This document shows positions 17,325 through 27,471 of a DNA stretch of 64,000 nucleotides, piece after piece. Position 1 is the first letter of the stretch; each line of letters begins with the position of its first letter. The position numbers were made by a program, and so were the translations under genes. The stretch is from MFD09286-c1 sp963701015 (GTDB taxonomy: Bacteria; Bacteroidota; Bacteroidia; Bacteroidales; DTGW01). Below the pieces are notes generated by a model that was not told the DNA's origin, searched no databases, and saw only the letters and a program-made list of their open reading frames with translations. Where the stretch lies: the NCBI GenBank assembly GCA_963701015.1, contig OY969556.1:3720001-3784000 (forward strand), in the 5' to 3' direction.

Positions 17325-20105
17325 ATGAGAATGGCAAAAACAAATATCCTAAAATTGTTAATCCTATTATTTGTAATTGTCTCAGGATGTACCGATAGAA
17401 AACAAAAAGAACTACTTTCTAATCTTGATAAGGGTAAATCAATTGCAACTGGTATAAAAATTACTTATCCGGTTAATGGAACAATATTTCCCCCAGAATT
17501 TCAATCTCCTACATTTGAATGGTATAACATTACAGCCAGCTCTCCAGCATGGTATGTTTATTTCACCACAGAATCAGGTGAATTAATAATTACAGAAAAA
17601 ATTGAAAATAATTCATGGAAACCCGATTCATTAGACTGGAAAAAATTAAAAACAAAAGTTAAAAATGAACCTTTCTATTTTACAGTAATAGCAAAAAGTA
17701 ATGCTGAACAGTTGCCCAGTGGAAGAGTACAACTAAAATTTTCAAAAGATTCAGTTGGTGCTGATATTTTTTTTCGCGCTGTCACTCTTCCTTTTGGTTT
17801 TGCCGTAAAAAATGTGCATACAATTGAATGGTATCTTGGAAGTGTAAAAGGTGGACATCCACGTAAAATGCTTGATAAAATGACTGTTTGCGCCAATTGC
17901 CATACTTTTTCTGGCGATGGATCATTATTGGCAATGGACGTTGATTATGGCAACGATAAAGGTTCATACACAATAGCTCCTACAAAAGATACCTGTAAAA
18001 TTACACCCGATAAAATTATTACCTGGAGCGATTATAAGCGAGATGAAGGTGAACCAACATTTGGACTGCTTTCACAAATTTCACCTGATGGAAGATATGT
18101 TTTATCTACGGTTAAGGATCTATCAGTTTTCGTTGCTATCGATAATAACCTTGCTTATTCGCAATTGTTTTTTCCAATAAAAGGAATATTGGGTATTTAT
18201 GATCGTAAAACAAAGACATTTAGTGACCTGCCAGGCGCCAATGACAAAAAATTAGTTCAAAGTAATGCAAACTGGTCCCCTGACGGGAAAAAAGTAGTAT
18301 TTGCAAGAACCACTGCATACACTTCCCAAAGAGTTAAAAATGCTGGCAGGGCATTACTTTCCATAGATGATGTTATTGAATTTAAAAAAGGTAAACAATT
18401 TAAATACGATTTATATACTGTTGATTTTAATAACGGACATGGCGGAATCACTCAACCTTTAAAAGGTGGTTCAGGAAATGGGAAAAGTAACTATTTTGCA
18501 CGTTATTCTCCAGACGGAAAGTGGATAGTATTTTGCCAGGCATCCAATTACATGTTGTTGCGTCCCGATAGCAGGTTATATATTATGCCATCATCAGGAG
18601 GTGTGCCAAGATTAATGAATTGCAACTTAGACAGTATGAATTCATGGCATTCGTGGTCGCCCAATAGTAAATGGATAGTTTTTTCTTCAAAACACAGAGG
18701 TATTTATACCCAACTATACCTTACACACATTGATGAAAATGGAAATGATTCACCGCCAGTTTTGCTTGAGAACTTATTATTTAATACCCGTGCTGCAAAT
18801 ATTCCTGAATTTTTTCCTGGAAAAGCTGATAATTTTAAGAAAATACAAGATGCATTTTCACAAACAGCTCCATCCTATGCAGCAATAGCATCAGACAATA
18901 TTACCAATAAATATTATAAGCGGGCTTGGGACAATCTTCAAAAAGCATTACAAATTGATAGCAATTATATCGATGCCTATTACTCAAGGATACTTTTAAA
19001 TGCACAATTATTTCAAATAAATTCGAAAATTGACAGATCCGATAAAAATAAAATGTTGGAATTGACTAAAGAGAAAATGGAAAAGAATAAAAACGATGTC
19101 CATCTACATATACTTCATGCTACTTTAATTTCAAGTCTGGGAGATAATAAAGCTGCAATTGATGAAGCAAAATCACTTCTGCAAATAGCGCCTGATAAAT
19201 ACCCTGTTTATGAATTTATAGTTTCAGTATTACGAAAAATGAAAGATTACCAAGCTACTTTACCATATTATGAAAAAATGCAACAACTTGTTCCAGCAAA
19301 TAAACCTGAAATAATGTTTATGAAAGCACAAGCTTATATTGCATTAAAAAAGCTTCCCATTGCATTAGATATAATCAATGAATTGATTAAAACTGATCCA
19401 TATGATTATAACCTTTATACTTCGCGAGCAGGAATTTATTTAGAGAATAAGAATTATGCTGAGGCGATAAAAGATTGCGATTATATTATATCAAAAGATG
19501 TTGATAATTTTCAATTCCATCAATTAAGAGCCCAGATATATTCAGAGATGGGAATTAAAAGAAATGCATATGAAGATTATCAAACTGCCTTAGATTTAAT
19601 AGGGAAAAAAATTAATAAAAATCCTGAAGATATAAGCTTATTGTTTGAAAGGGCTTCACAATTAAATATGTTGGGAAATTCAGATGAAGCAATGTCTGAT
19701 TATAATAACGTGTTAAATATTTTCCCATTTAATTATGAAGCACTCAAAGAAAAAGCAAGAATTCAAATTACTGAACAACAATGGAATGAGGCAATAGAAA
19801 CCTATGAAAAGTTGTCGCAAAATTATCCTGATGAAGAAGAATTTTATAATAATCAGGCTATTGCCTATCTAAATTTAGGAAATCATATTAAAGCACTTGA
19901 AGAGTTAAATAAAACAATTCAAATTGATGGTAAAAATTGTGATGCCTTATATAATAGGTCAAAATTAGAAGGAATGATGGGCAATAACAAAGATGCTCAA
20001 ACAGATCTACAGTTAGTTGTAAAAATACTGACCGATAAAAAGAATCACGGACTATTAAATGATAAAGACACACAGTGGTTAAATTCACTCAAACAACAAT
20101 TATAA
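17325..20105 (+). CDS. lipoprotein with CxxCH motif, PD40 beta-propeller and TPR repeats
   Basis: The frame opens at 17277, but the ATG at 17325 directly precedes a lipoprotein signal (lipobox IVSGC, Cys about 22), giving 926 residues. Modules in order: a beta domain (about 40-150) and a c-type haem motif CANCH at 189-193, within TVCANCHTFSGDGSLLAMD. PD40/TolB propeller blades follow (NWSPDGKKVVFART, RYSPDGKWIVFCQA, SWSPNSKWIVFSSK), then about ten TPR units from residue 545 to the end. It is a paralog of the protein at 10287 over the first 540 residues. It is transcribed away from susC. A periplasmic lipoprotein that binds haem and partner proteins is a reasonable inference, but its task in glycan use is unknown. 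Confidence 0.82.
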   Translation: MRMAKTNILKLLILLFVIVSGCTDRKQKELLSNLDKGKSIATGIKITYPVNGTIFPPEFQSPTFEWYNITASSPAWYVYFTTESGELIITEKIENNSWKPDSLDWKKLKTKVKNEPFYFTVIAKSNAEQLPSGRVQLKFSKDSVGADIFFRAVTLPFGFAVKNVHTIEWYLGSVKGGHPRKMLDKMTVCANCHTFSGDGSLLAMDVDYGNDKGSYTIAPTKDTCKITPDKIITWSDYKRDEGEPTFGLLSQISPDGRYVLSTVKDLSVFVAIDNNLAYSQLFFPIKGILGIYDRKTKTFSDLPGANDKKLVQSNANWSPDGKKVVFARTTAYTSQRVKNAGRALLSIDDVIEFKKGKQFKYDLYTVDFNNGHGGITQPLKGGSGNGKSNYFARYSPDGKWIVFCQASNYMLLRPDSRLYIMPSSGGVPRLMNCNLDSMNSWHSWSPNSKWIVFSSKHRGIYTQLYLTHIDENGNDSPPVLLENLLFNTRAANIPEFFPGKADNFKKIQDAFSQTAPSYAAIASDNITNKYYKRAWDNLQKALQIDSNYIDAYYSRILLNAQLFQINSKIDRSDKNKMLELTKEKMEKNKNDVHLHILHATLISSLGDNKAAIDEAKSLLQIAPDKYPVYEFIVSVLRKMKDYQATLPYYEKMQQLVPANKPEIMFMKAQAYIALKKLPIALDIINELIKTDPYDYNLYTSRAGIYLENKNYAEAIKDCDYIISKDVDNFQFHQLRAQIYSEMGIKRNAYEDYQTALDLIGKKINKNPEDISLLFERASQLNMLGNSDEAMSDYNNVLNIFPFNYEALKEKARIQITEQQWNEAIETYEKLSQNYPDEEEFYNNQAIAYLNLGNHIKALEELNKTIQIDGKNCDALYNRSKLEGMMGNNKDAQTDLQLVVKILTDKKNHGLLNDKDTQWLNSLKQQL

Positions 20106-20164
20106 TAGAAAATTTGAATAATTGAATTATCCAGAATTTCTAAAATGTCTCAGTTGTTAAATTA

Positions 20165-22561
20165 TTATCCCATCACTACAGTAACTTCATTATGGTCGCT
20201 CATAGCTTCCATTGAAATAAAATTACCATTTAATTCTTTACCATTAAGGATTAGTTGAATAACTCCCTTTTCAACACCTTTTTTATTGTTCACTGAAATA
20301 TTGAAAAGCTTATTGCGGAAACGTCTTGAAACTTTAAAACCTTTCCAATCAGAAGGAATACAAGGGTCAATAATAAGGCCGTTATATTCCGGACGAATTC
20401 CTAAAATATATTGTGTTGCAGCAAAAAATGACCAGGTAGCTGAACCGCTCAGCCATGGTAATCGCGAAGCACCAAAATGCGGGCTGTGTTTTCCATGGGT
20501 TGACTGGTTATACACATAAGGTTCTATTTGCCTTATTTCAGCCCTTGTGTTATAAGCTGCTGGCATATATGCACGCCAATATTGATAAGCCTGATTTCCA
20601 TGACCTAACATAGTTTCAGCCATAACAGCCCAACCTTGAGTATGCGTAAAAATAGCACCATTTTCTTTCATACTTTTATTGAACAAAGCAGCTCGAACGA
20701 TATTATAATCAGTATCTGTATAAGGAGGATCACATAAGGCAAGTCCATAATCTGTAGCAAGGTATTTGTTAACTTTTTGCATCAGCAATTCAGCTTGTTT
20801 TTCACTTGCTGCTCCGCTAATAATCGACCAACTTTGTGGGTTCAGATATATTTTACCTTCATTGCTTTCTTTTGAACCAAATTTAAAACCATCACCACGA
20901 TAACCACGCATATACCATTCACCGTCCCAGGCATGTTTCTGAAGATTTTCATCAAGCTTTGTCAATAAAGGTTTAGCCCAATCGATTTCCTCTTGCATTT
21001 TCAACAATTCACAAACTTCCATATAAACCTTAAATGCAAAACGAAGTTGCATTGCCACGAAAATAGTTTCCCCATCATGTCCAAATTTTAGACAATCATT
21101 CCAATCTGCTAATAATCCACAAGGAAACCCATGTTGACCACTTCTGTCCAAACTAAATTGAATTGCCCTTTTCATGTGATTTAAAACAGTGTCTTTTCCT
21201 TTATCAGCATAAGGCAAAACTTTATTGTAAAATGAAAAATCGCCAGTCTCCTTTACATAAGCAGGAATAGTATTAAAAAGCCACAATGAATCATCCGAAC
21301 GATATTGATTTTCCTCAGGCGTCTTTTCAAATCCAGGTTTATGGGCTATACGATTTACCACAGGCATAGCACCACCGGTTGAAACTTGCCCGGTAATCAT
21401 CAGTTCAAGTCTTTGACAAGCTTCTTCCGGAATATTCGGCAAAACTCCCAATAAATCCTGAACACTATCGCGGTATCCCAATCCGTCGCGTTCAGAAGCA
21501 GTATAAACAAGGCTTGCAGCGCGCGACCAGGCATACGTCATTTGACAATTGTAAGGGCTCCACATATTCAACATACTGTTAAATTCAGCATCTGGAGTTT
21601 CCACTACCAAAGCATTGATACGGTTGTGCCAGTATTGTTTAAGCTTATCCAACTCGGTTTCAAGACGATCGATATTACCAAAATCTTTTACAACTTGTTT
21701 ACCTTCAATTTTAGCTTCGCCTATTCCCATTAAAACAATTAAATCTTTTGTTTCGCCAGGTTGAAGTATAATATCAGCCTGGATAGTTCCACATACATTA
21801 TCACCGGCTGCAATAAAATTAGAACATTTGCCCAACTCGACTGCCTTAGGATTGGCATAAGTACGATAAGGTCCAAGAAATTTTTCCAGATCAGTTTCAT
21901 ATCCTTGAATTTCACCACCTAAAAAAGCCAGAAAAGTATGCCTTCCCTGGTCATTTTCAGCAAAATTATCAGGCATATTAGGAATGTGAACATTTGTTCC
22001 GTGATCAATAATACCATCAACCACATTCATTTGAGCTATATACTGTGTATATTGTAAATTTAATAAATCCTGTAAAGCATTCCAGCAATTTGCATATTCA
22101 ACAAATGTAAATAAGCTTAAATCTCGCTTCTTTGTATCAGTATTCGTTACTTTAATTTTCCATACTTCAAATATTTGCCCAAGCGGAACAAAGTAAGTTG
22201 TTTCGGTTTTGATTTTGTCATATTCAGAAGAGATAACAGTGTATGCACTTCCATGACGGCACTCCGATTTATATTTTTCAAGTGGTTTGCCAACAGGTTG
22301 CCACGAACCAGACCAATAATCACCGGATTTTTTATCTCGTATGTAAATGTACCTTCCAGGCTGGTCCAAAGGAATAGAATTAAACCTTAGACGTAAGTAT
22401 CTACCAGCACCTCCGGATTTATAAAAACTATAACCACCAGCATTGTTAGTAATAATTGCACCATATTCAGTAGAACCTAAATAATTGCTCCATGATCGAG
22501 GCGTATCAGGGCGTGTAATTACATATTCTTTTTTCGCATCATCAAAATAACCGTATTGCAT
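20165..22561 (-). CDS. GH94 glycoside phosphorylase
   Basis: A 798-residue family GH94 inverting phosphorylase (cellobiose/cellodextrin/chitobiose phosphorylase type). Seen directly: YGYFDDAKKEYVITRPDTP at the start (N-terminal beta-sandwich), SGSWQPVGKPL, the (alpha/alpha)6 barrel motif DGLGYRDSVQDLLG, and LLADWNDCLKFG with the catalytic Asp. NGAIFTHTQGWAVMAE and WLSGSATW follow. There is no signal peptide, so it is cytoplasmic. GH94 enzymes split a beta-glycosidic disaccharide or oligosaccharide with phosphate, giving a sugar 1-phosphate and saving ATP. The acceptor cannot be read from the sequence. It is a close paralog of the gene at 22708 and the last gene of the pair. Confidence 0.93.
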   Translation of the reverse strand: MQYGYFDDAKKEYVITRPDTPRSWSNYLGSTEYGAIITNNAGGYSFYKSGGAGRYLRLRFNSIPLDQPGRYIYIRDKKSGDYWSGSWQPVGKPLEKYKSECRHGSAYTVISSEYDKIKTETTYFVPLGQIFEVWKIKVTNTDTKKRDLSLFTFVEYANCWNALQDLLNLQYTQYIAQMNVVDGIIDHGTNVHIPNMPDNFAENDQGRHTFLAFLGGEIQGYETDLEKFLGPYRTYANPKAVELGKCSNFIAAGDNVCGTIQADIILQPGETKDLIVLMGIGEAKIEGKQVVKDFGNIDRLETELDKLKQYWHNRINALVVETPDAEFNSMLNMWSPYNCQMTYAWSRAASLVYTASERDGLGYRDSVQDLLGVLPNIPEEACQRLELMITGQVSTGGAMPVVNRIAHKPGFEKTPEENQYRSDDSLWLFNTIPAYVKETGDFSFYNKVLPYADKGKDTVLNHMKRAIQFSLDRSGQHGFPCGLLADWNDCLKFGHDGETIFVAMQLRFAFKVYMEVCELLKMQEEIDWAKPLLTKLDENLQKHAWDGEWYMRGYRGDGFKFGSKESNEGKIYLNPQSWSIISGAASEKQAELLMQKVNKYLATDYGLALCDPPYTDTDYNIVRAALFNKSMKENGAIFTHTQGWAVMAETMLGHGNQAYQYWRAYMPAAYNTRAEIRQIEPYVYNQSTHGKHSPHFGASRLPWLSGSATWSFFAATQYILGIRPEYNGLIIDPCIPSDWKGFKVSRRFRNKLFNISVNNKKGVEKGVIQLILNGKELNGNFISMEAMSDHNEVTVVMG

Positions 22562-22628
22562 ACTTTTAATTATTTTCTCCCTCCAGTGAAAGTGAGCAGA
22601 GGGACTGTCATCTGTTTAAAAGTTCAAT

Positions 22629-22656
22629 CCCCCAACCCCCTTTTCAAAGGGGGAAT
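22629..22656 (-). repeat. GC-rich hairpin upstream of GH94 gene
   Basis: On the gene strand it reads CCCCCTTTGAAAAGGGGG followed by TTGGGGG. It is one of a dispersed family with the same shape (44138, 53601, 58269, 62311) placed upstream of leftward genes. It begins 67 bases before the ATG at 22561. A second, weaker CTCCCTCC/AGAGGGA pairing lies between (22577-22607). Confidence 0.6.
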
Positions 22657-22707
22657 TATTCAATTTAATTTATTCCTATTCTAACAATATTATAAATTTT
22701 CACCAAC

Positions 22708-25128
22708 TCAAAAACTCAATGTGGAAAATATTTTTTTACCCATTATTATTTCAACTTCATTTTTATCCTTCATTTTTGAAACCGGTATAAAATTCCCATC
22801 AATTTCAACTCCATTTATTATTATTTTCTTTACTCCCTTTTCAACTCTATTTTCATTTTTAAATTTAATATAAAAATCTTTTCCACGAAATTTTCGTGTA
22901 ACCTCAAACTCAGTCCAATGATTAGGAACGCAAGGATCAACCAACAATCCATCATAATCAGGCCGAATGCCGAAAATATATTGTGTGGCCGAAAAATACG
23001 ACCAGGTTGCCGAACCACTTAACCAGGGCAAACGTGATGCTCCAAAACGTGGATTATATTTGCTGTTTGTACTTTGACAATAAACATAAGGTTCAATTTC
23101 TCTAATTTCGGCTTTTGTATTATAGGCAGCAGGCATAAATGCCCTAAAATATTCGTATGCCTGATTACCATGTCCTTGCATTGCTTCTGCCATAACTGCC
23201 CAACCTTGTGTATGACAGAAAATTGCACCATTTTCTTTCATACCTTTATTAAAAAGAGTTGCCTTAATAATAGATAAATCAGCTTTTTCGTAAGGAGGAT
23301 CACAAATCATTAAACCATACTCAGTTGATAGCCTTTCTTTCATAGCCTTCAAAAGTAATTCAGCACGTTCGTCATTTGCATGACCACTTAATATTGCCCA
23401 TGTTTGAGGATTAAGCCAGATAGAACCTTCTTCATCTTTCTTTGAACCAAATTTTAGTCCATCTTCGCGAAAAGCACGCAGATACCATTCTCCATCCCAT
23501 GTAAATTTTTCAATATTTTCATCAAGTATTTTTAATTTTTCTTCTGCCCAACTTATTTCATCCATCTTTTTGAGCTTTTCAGAAATTTCAATATACGTTT
23601 TTAAAGCAAACCTGAGTTGCAATGCCACAAACACCGTTTCACCCTTATGTCCCAATACCAGACAATCGTTCCAATCAGCTGCCAAACCGCATGGAAGACC
23701 ATGGGCTCCGGAACGTTCAAGGCTGAATTCAATAGCTTTTTTCAAATGACCTAAAACAGTATCCTTACCTTTATCGGCATAATGCAATACTTTTTCGTAA
23801 AACAAAATATCACCGATTTCTTTCACATAGGCTGGTATAGTATTGAAAAGCCACATGCAATCGTCAGAACGGTATTCCTTTTCTTCAGGCACTTTTTCAC
23901 TACCCGGATGATGATCAAACGGCTTTACAACAGGCATTGCACCACCGGTGGATACCTGACCAGTAATCATCAATTCTAATCGTTGTCCCACTTCATCAGG
24001 GATTATATGTAAAACCCCTAACAAATCCTGAACTGTATCACGATAACCCAAACCATCGCGTTCACCACTATAAACAAGGCTTACAGCACGTGACCATGAA
24101 TACGTCATAAGGCAATTGAACGGGCTCCACATATTCAACTGGCTGTTCATTTCAGCATCGGGCGTACTAACAGTCATACCCTGAATACGATTATGCCAGA
24201 AATTTTTGACCTTTTCAAACTCTGCCCATATTTTTGAAATATCTTTAAATTCATCAACAGCAGCTTTACCCTCAACGTGCGCTTCGCCAATGCCCATCAA
24301 TATAGCAAATTGCTTTTCTTCGCCAGGTTCTAACATAATATCCGTTTGAAGAGTTCCGCAGGCATTATCACCAATTGCTATGGAATTTGTACATTGGCCA
24401 TTTTCAAGAACTATAGGATTGGCATAAGCCCTGTAAGGCCCGATAAACTTTTCACGGTCAGTATCAAATCCTGTAACTTCAGAACCTACCATAGCCTGAA
24501 AGGTATGACGTGACTGAGGATCGGCCATAAAATCGCCACGAACCACAGGTAAATATACATTGATACCATGGTCAATAATATTATCAACCACTTTCATTGC
24601 AGCAATATATTGCGTATATTGTAAATTAATTGTATCCATCCACAATTGCCAGAAATTAGCATATTCAACAAATGAAAATGCTCTTAATTGGCGCCTTTTA
24701 TTGCTATTATTTTTTACCTTAATCACCCAGCATTCAAATTCCTTTCCTAGTGGCACAAAAAACGTAGATTCGGATTTTATACCGGAATATTCAGATATTA
24801 TTTTTGTAAAAGCTGTCCCATGTCTAGTTTCAGTTTTATAATTACCAAGAGACTTGCCAACCGGCTGCCATGATGCTGACCAGAAATCTTTACTTTCCAT
24901 ATCGTGAAAGTAAATGTACCTTCCAGGCTGGTCCATTGGTAAAGCATTCGCACGAAATCGCATAAAACGTCCCTGAGCAGCAGATTTATAAAAACTAAAG
25001 CCTCCGGCATTATTAGTGATTATAGCACCATATTCAGTAGAACCCAAATAATTACTCCATGAACGAGGAGTATCTGGACGAGTAATCACATACTCTTTAT
25101 TTTCATCATCGAAATATCCGAATTGCAT
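22708..25128 (-). CDS. GH94 glycoside phosphorylase, tandem paralog
   Basis: An 806-residue GH94 phosphorylase, highly similar along its length to the neighbour at 20165: the ITRPDTPRSWSNYLGSTEYG block is identical in both. It keeps the catalytic-region motif LAADWNDCLVLG and also DGLGYRDTVQDLLG. It differs in the substrate-side stretch around 180-240 and in a short C-terminal extension (KKIFSTLSF). No signal peptide is present, so it is cytoplasmic. Tandem GH94 pairs often divide labour between disaccharides and longer oligosaccharides or between linkages. That division is inference here. The 146-base gap between the genes contains the hairpin at 22629. Confidence 0.93.
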   Translation of the reverse strand: MQFGYFDDENKEYVITRPDTPRSWSNYLGSTEYGAIITNNAGGFSFYKSAAQGRFMRFRANALPMDQPGRYIYFHDMESKDFWSASWQPVGKSLGNYKTETRHGTAFTKIISEYSGIKSESTFFVPLGKEFECWVIKVKNNSNKRRQLRAFSFVEYANFWQLWMDTINLQYTQYIAAMKVVDNIIDHGINVYLPVVRGDFMADPQSRHTFQAMVGSEVTGFDTDREKFIGPYRAYANPIVLENGQCTNSIAIGDNACGTLQTDIMLEPGEEKQFAILMGIGEAHVEGKAAVDEFKDISKIWAEFEKVKNFWHNRIQGMTVSTPDAEMNSQLNMWSPFNCLMTYSWSRAVSLVYSGERDGLGYRDTVQDLLGVLHIIPDEVGQRLELMITGQVSTGGAMPVVKPFDHHPGSEKVPEEKEYRSDDCMWLFNTIPAYVKEIGDILFYEKVLHYADKGKDTVLGHLKKAIEFSLERSGAHGLPCGLAADWNDCLVLGHKGETVFVALQLRFALKTYIEISEKLKKMDEISWAEEKLKILDENIEKFTWDGEWYLRAFREDGLKFGSKKDEEGSIWLNPQTWAILSGHANDERAELLLKAMKERLSTEYGLMICDPPYEKADLSIIKATLFNKGMKENGAIFCHTQGWAVMAEAMQGHGNQAYEYFRAFMPAAYNTKAEIREIEPYVYCQSTNSKYNPRFGASRLPWLSGSATWSYFSATQYIFGIRPDYDGLLVDPCVPNHWTEFEVTRKFRGKDFYIKFKNENRVEKGVKKIIINGVEIDGNFIPVSKMKDKNEVEIIMGKKIFSTLSF

Positions 25129-25403
25129 GGGATTTTATTTTAAACATTTTTTTAAAAAATAGTTAGAAATTTTTAATTCAAAACTTTATAAATAAATATT
25201 AATGTCAAAAACACAATAAGTATTATGAATTGCCAATAATAATGAGCATTTGAATGTGCATAATTACTTATTTTTATGAATAAAACAAAACTATATTTTC
25301 GTTTCAAATTACAGTTTATAAATCATATGAAAATAAAGATAAATACTGAATATATAATTGATGAATTATTCTTTTGCTATTTTTAAACTTTAATTATTCT
25401 AAT

Positions 25404-27450
25404 ATGAAAACCTTAAAATTATCGTTATTAATTTTCGTATTCCCAATCTTTTTAATTTCTTGCAATTCAGGTATAAAAAATAAAAATTCTCGCGATCCCC
25501 TTGTTGCCCACATTGATTCGACTGTAAAACCAGGCGATGATTTTTTCCTGTTTGCCAATGGAAAATGGTTTAAGGAAAATCCTATTCCGGCAAGCGAAGG
25601 TAGTAATGGCTTATGGCTTATGATTGGAGATACTATTAATGCCCAAATCCGTCAAATATGTGAATCCGCGGCTAATTTAAAAAATGAAAAAATTGGTAGC
25701 AACAAACAAAAAATTGGTGATTTTTTCTATTCAGGAATGGATAGCAATAGCCTTAATAAAAGGGGACTTGACGGTATTAAATTGATACTAAATAAAATTG
25801 ATAAAATAAAAAATATTGATGACTTAATACAAACATCAGCCTATATTCATTCTTTTTCAGGTTCACCGATGTTTGAATTTGGTGTTTTTCAGGATTTAAA
25901 ATTCAGTCAAAAATATGCCGTAATGATATTCCAAGGTGGATTAAGTCTTCCTGACAGACGTTATTATTTTGATAACGATTCACAAGCTATTGTAATTCGC
26001 AAAAAATTTGTAGGGTATAGTTCAACCTTATTTCATAAAATGGGCTATACATCAAATGAATCACAATTGGCTTCATTAAATTTAATGAAACTTGAAACGG
26101 ATATGGCAAAGGCTTCTAAAAAATTGGAAGACACGCGCGACCCATATAAGAATTATAATAAATTGTCATTGTATGAATTGTACAATTCAACTCCAAATAT
26201 TAATTGGAAACTGTTCTTAACTTCAACTGGTTTAAATAATGTCGATTCGGTCATCGTTGCACAACCTGAATATATAAAAGCTTTAAACGGATTTTTAAAA
26301 ACATATTCTATTAACGATTGGAAAAATTATCTAAAGTTCTATGTTTTTAATGGACTTGCAGATTATACCGACGATAACACCTATAACATTTTTTTCGATT
26401 TTAATATTCGTACATTATGGGGTGTTTCACAACCAAAACCTTGCTGGAAAAGAGTTGTGGAACAAACTAATTATTCTTTGGGGGAATTAATTGGGCAAGT
26501 TTACGTTCAGGAATATTTGCCAAAGGGTTCAAAAGAAAAGTTGCTTGAAATTGGAAATGCAATAAAAAAAGTTTATGCCGATAGAATAGCAAAGCTTGAT
26601 TGGATGAGCGAACCAACTAAGAAAAAAGCATTAAATAAATTGAATAAAGTAATAATGAAAATTGGATATCCAGATAAATGGAAAGATATGAGCAGCTTGC
26701 AAATTAACAGATCATCTTATCTTCAGAATGTTATACGGGCAAATCAATGGTCATTTCATTATATGATTTCAAAATACGGAAAACCTGTAGACCGCACAGA
26801 ATGGGAAATGGAACCGCAAACATATAATGCCTATTATAATCCATCGAATAACGAAATTGTTGTTCCGGGTTGCAATATAATTATACCTGGTTTTGAACAT
26901 AAATTGGCTGATGATGCTTTGCTGTATTCAATTATAGGCGGTTCAACATTCGGACATGAAATTACACATGGATTTGATGATGAAGGAAGTAAATATGACG
27001 AAAACGGAAATTTAAATAACTGGTGAGCCAGGTGAAGACAGTTTAAAATTCTTTTCTAAATCGAAAATGATTGTAACCCAGTTCAACAATTATATAGCGG
27101 TTGATAGTTTGCATATCAATGGTGAACAAACTCAGGGTGAAAATATAGCCGATTTGGGTGGAATAATGATGGGTTATGAAGCATTTAAGCGTACTAAACA
27201 ATTTAAGAACAACCAAATAATTGCCGGGCTAAATCCCAACCAAAGGTTCTTCCTGGGATATGCTTTTGCCTGGATGATTAATGAACGGCCTGAAGTAATT
27301 GCACATTTGGTGAAAAGTGATGTACATTCACCTGCAAAATTCAGGGTTATAGGTCCATTATCAAATATGCCTGAATTTTATACCACTTTTGGAATTAAAA
27401 GTACCGATTCAATTGGCCTACCTGATAGCCTTAGAATTAAAATATGGTAA
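25404..27450 (+). pseudogene. pepO: M13-family zinc endopeptidase (PepO/neprilysin-like) lipoprotein, frameshifted
   Basis: Two parts of one M13 metallopeptidase of about 680 residues. The ATG at 25404 precedes a lipoprotein signal (lipobox LISC), and an earlier in-frame start at 25374 is less likely. The first part contains the M13 opening VKPGDDFFLFANGKW, NAYYNPSNNEIVVPG, and the zinc site FGHEITHGFDDEGSKYD. It stops at a TGA at about 27024. The second part restarts in another frame at about GEDSLKFF and supplies the third zinc ligand in GENIADLGG, plus VIGPLSNMPEFYTTF near the end. The expected join is NWWsxxED, and net loss of two bases (or gain of one) around 27021-27032 explains the break. 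The enzyme would degrade peptides in the periplasm. Confidence 0.9.
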
Positions 27451-27471
27451 TGCAAAAAATTCTTATTCAAT

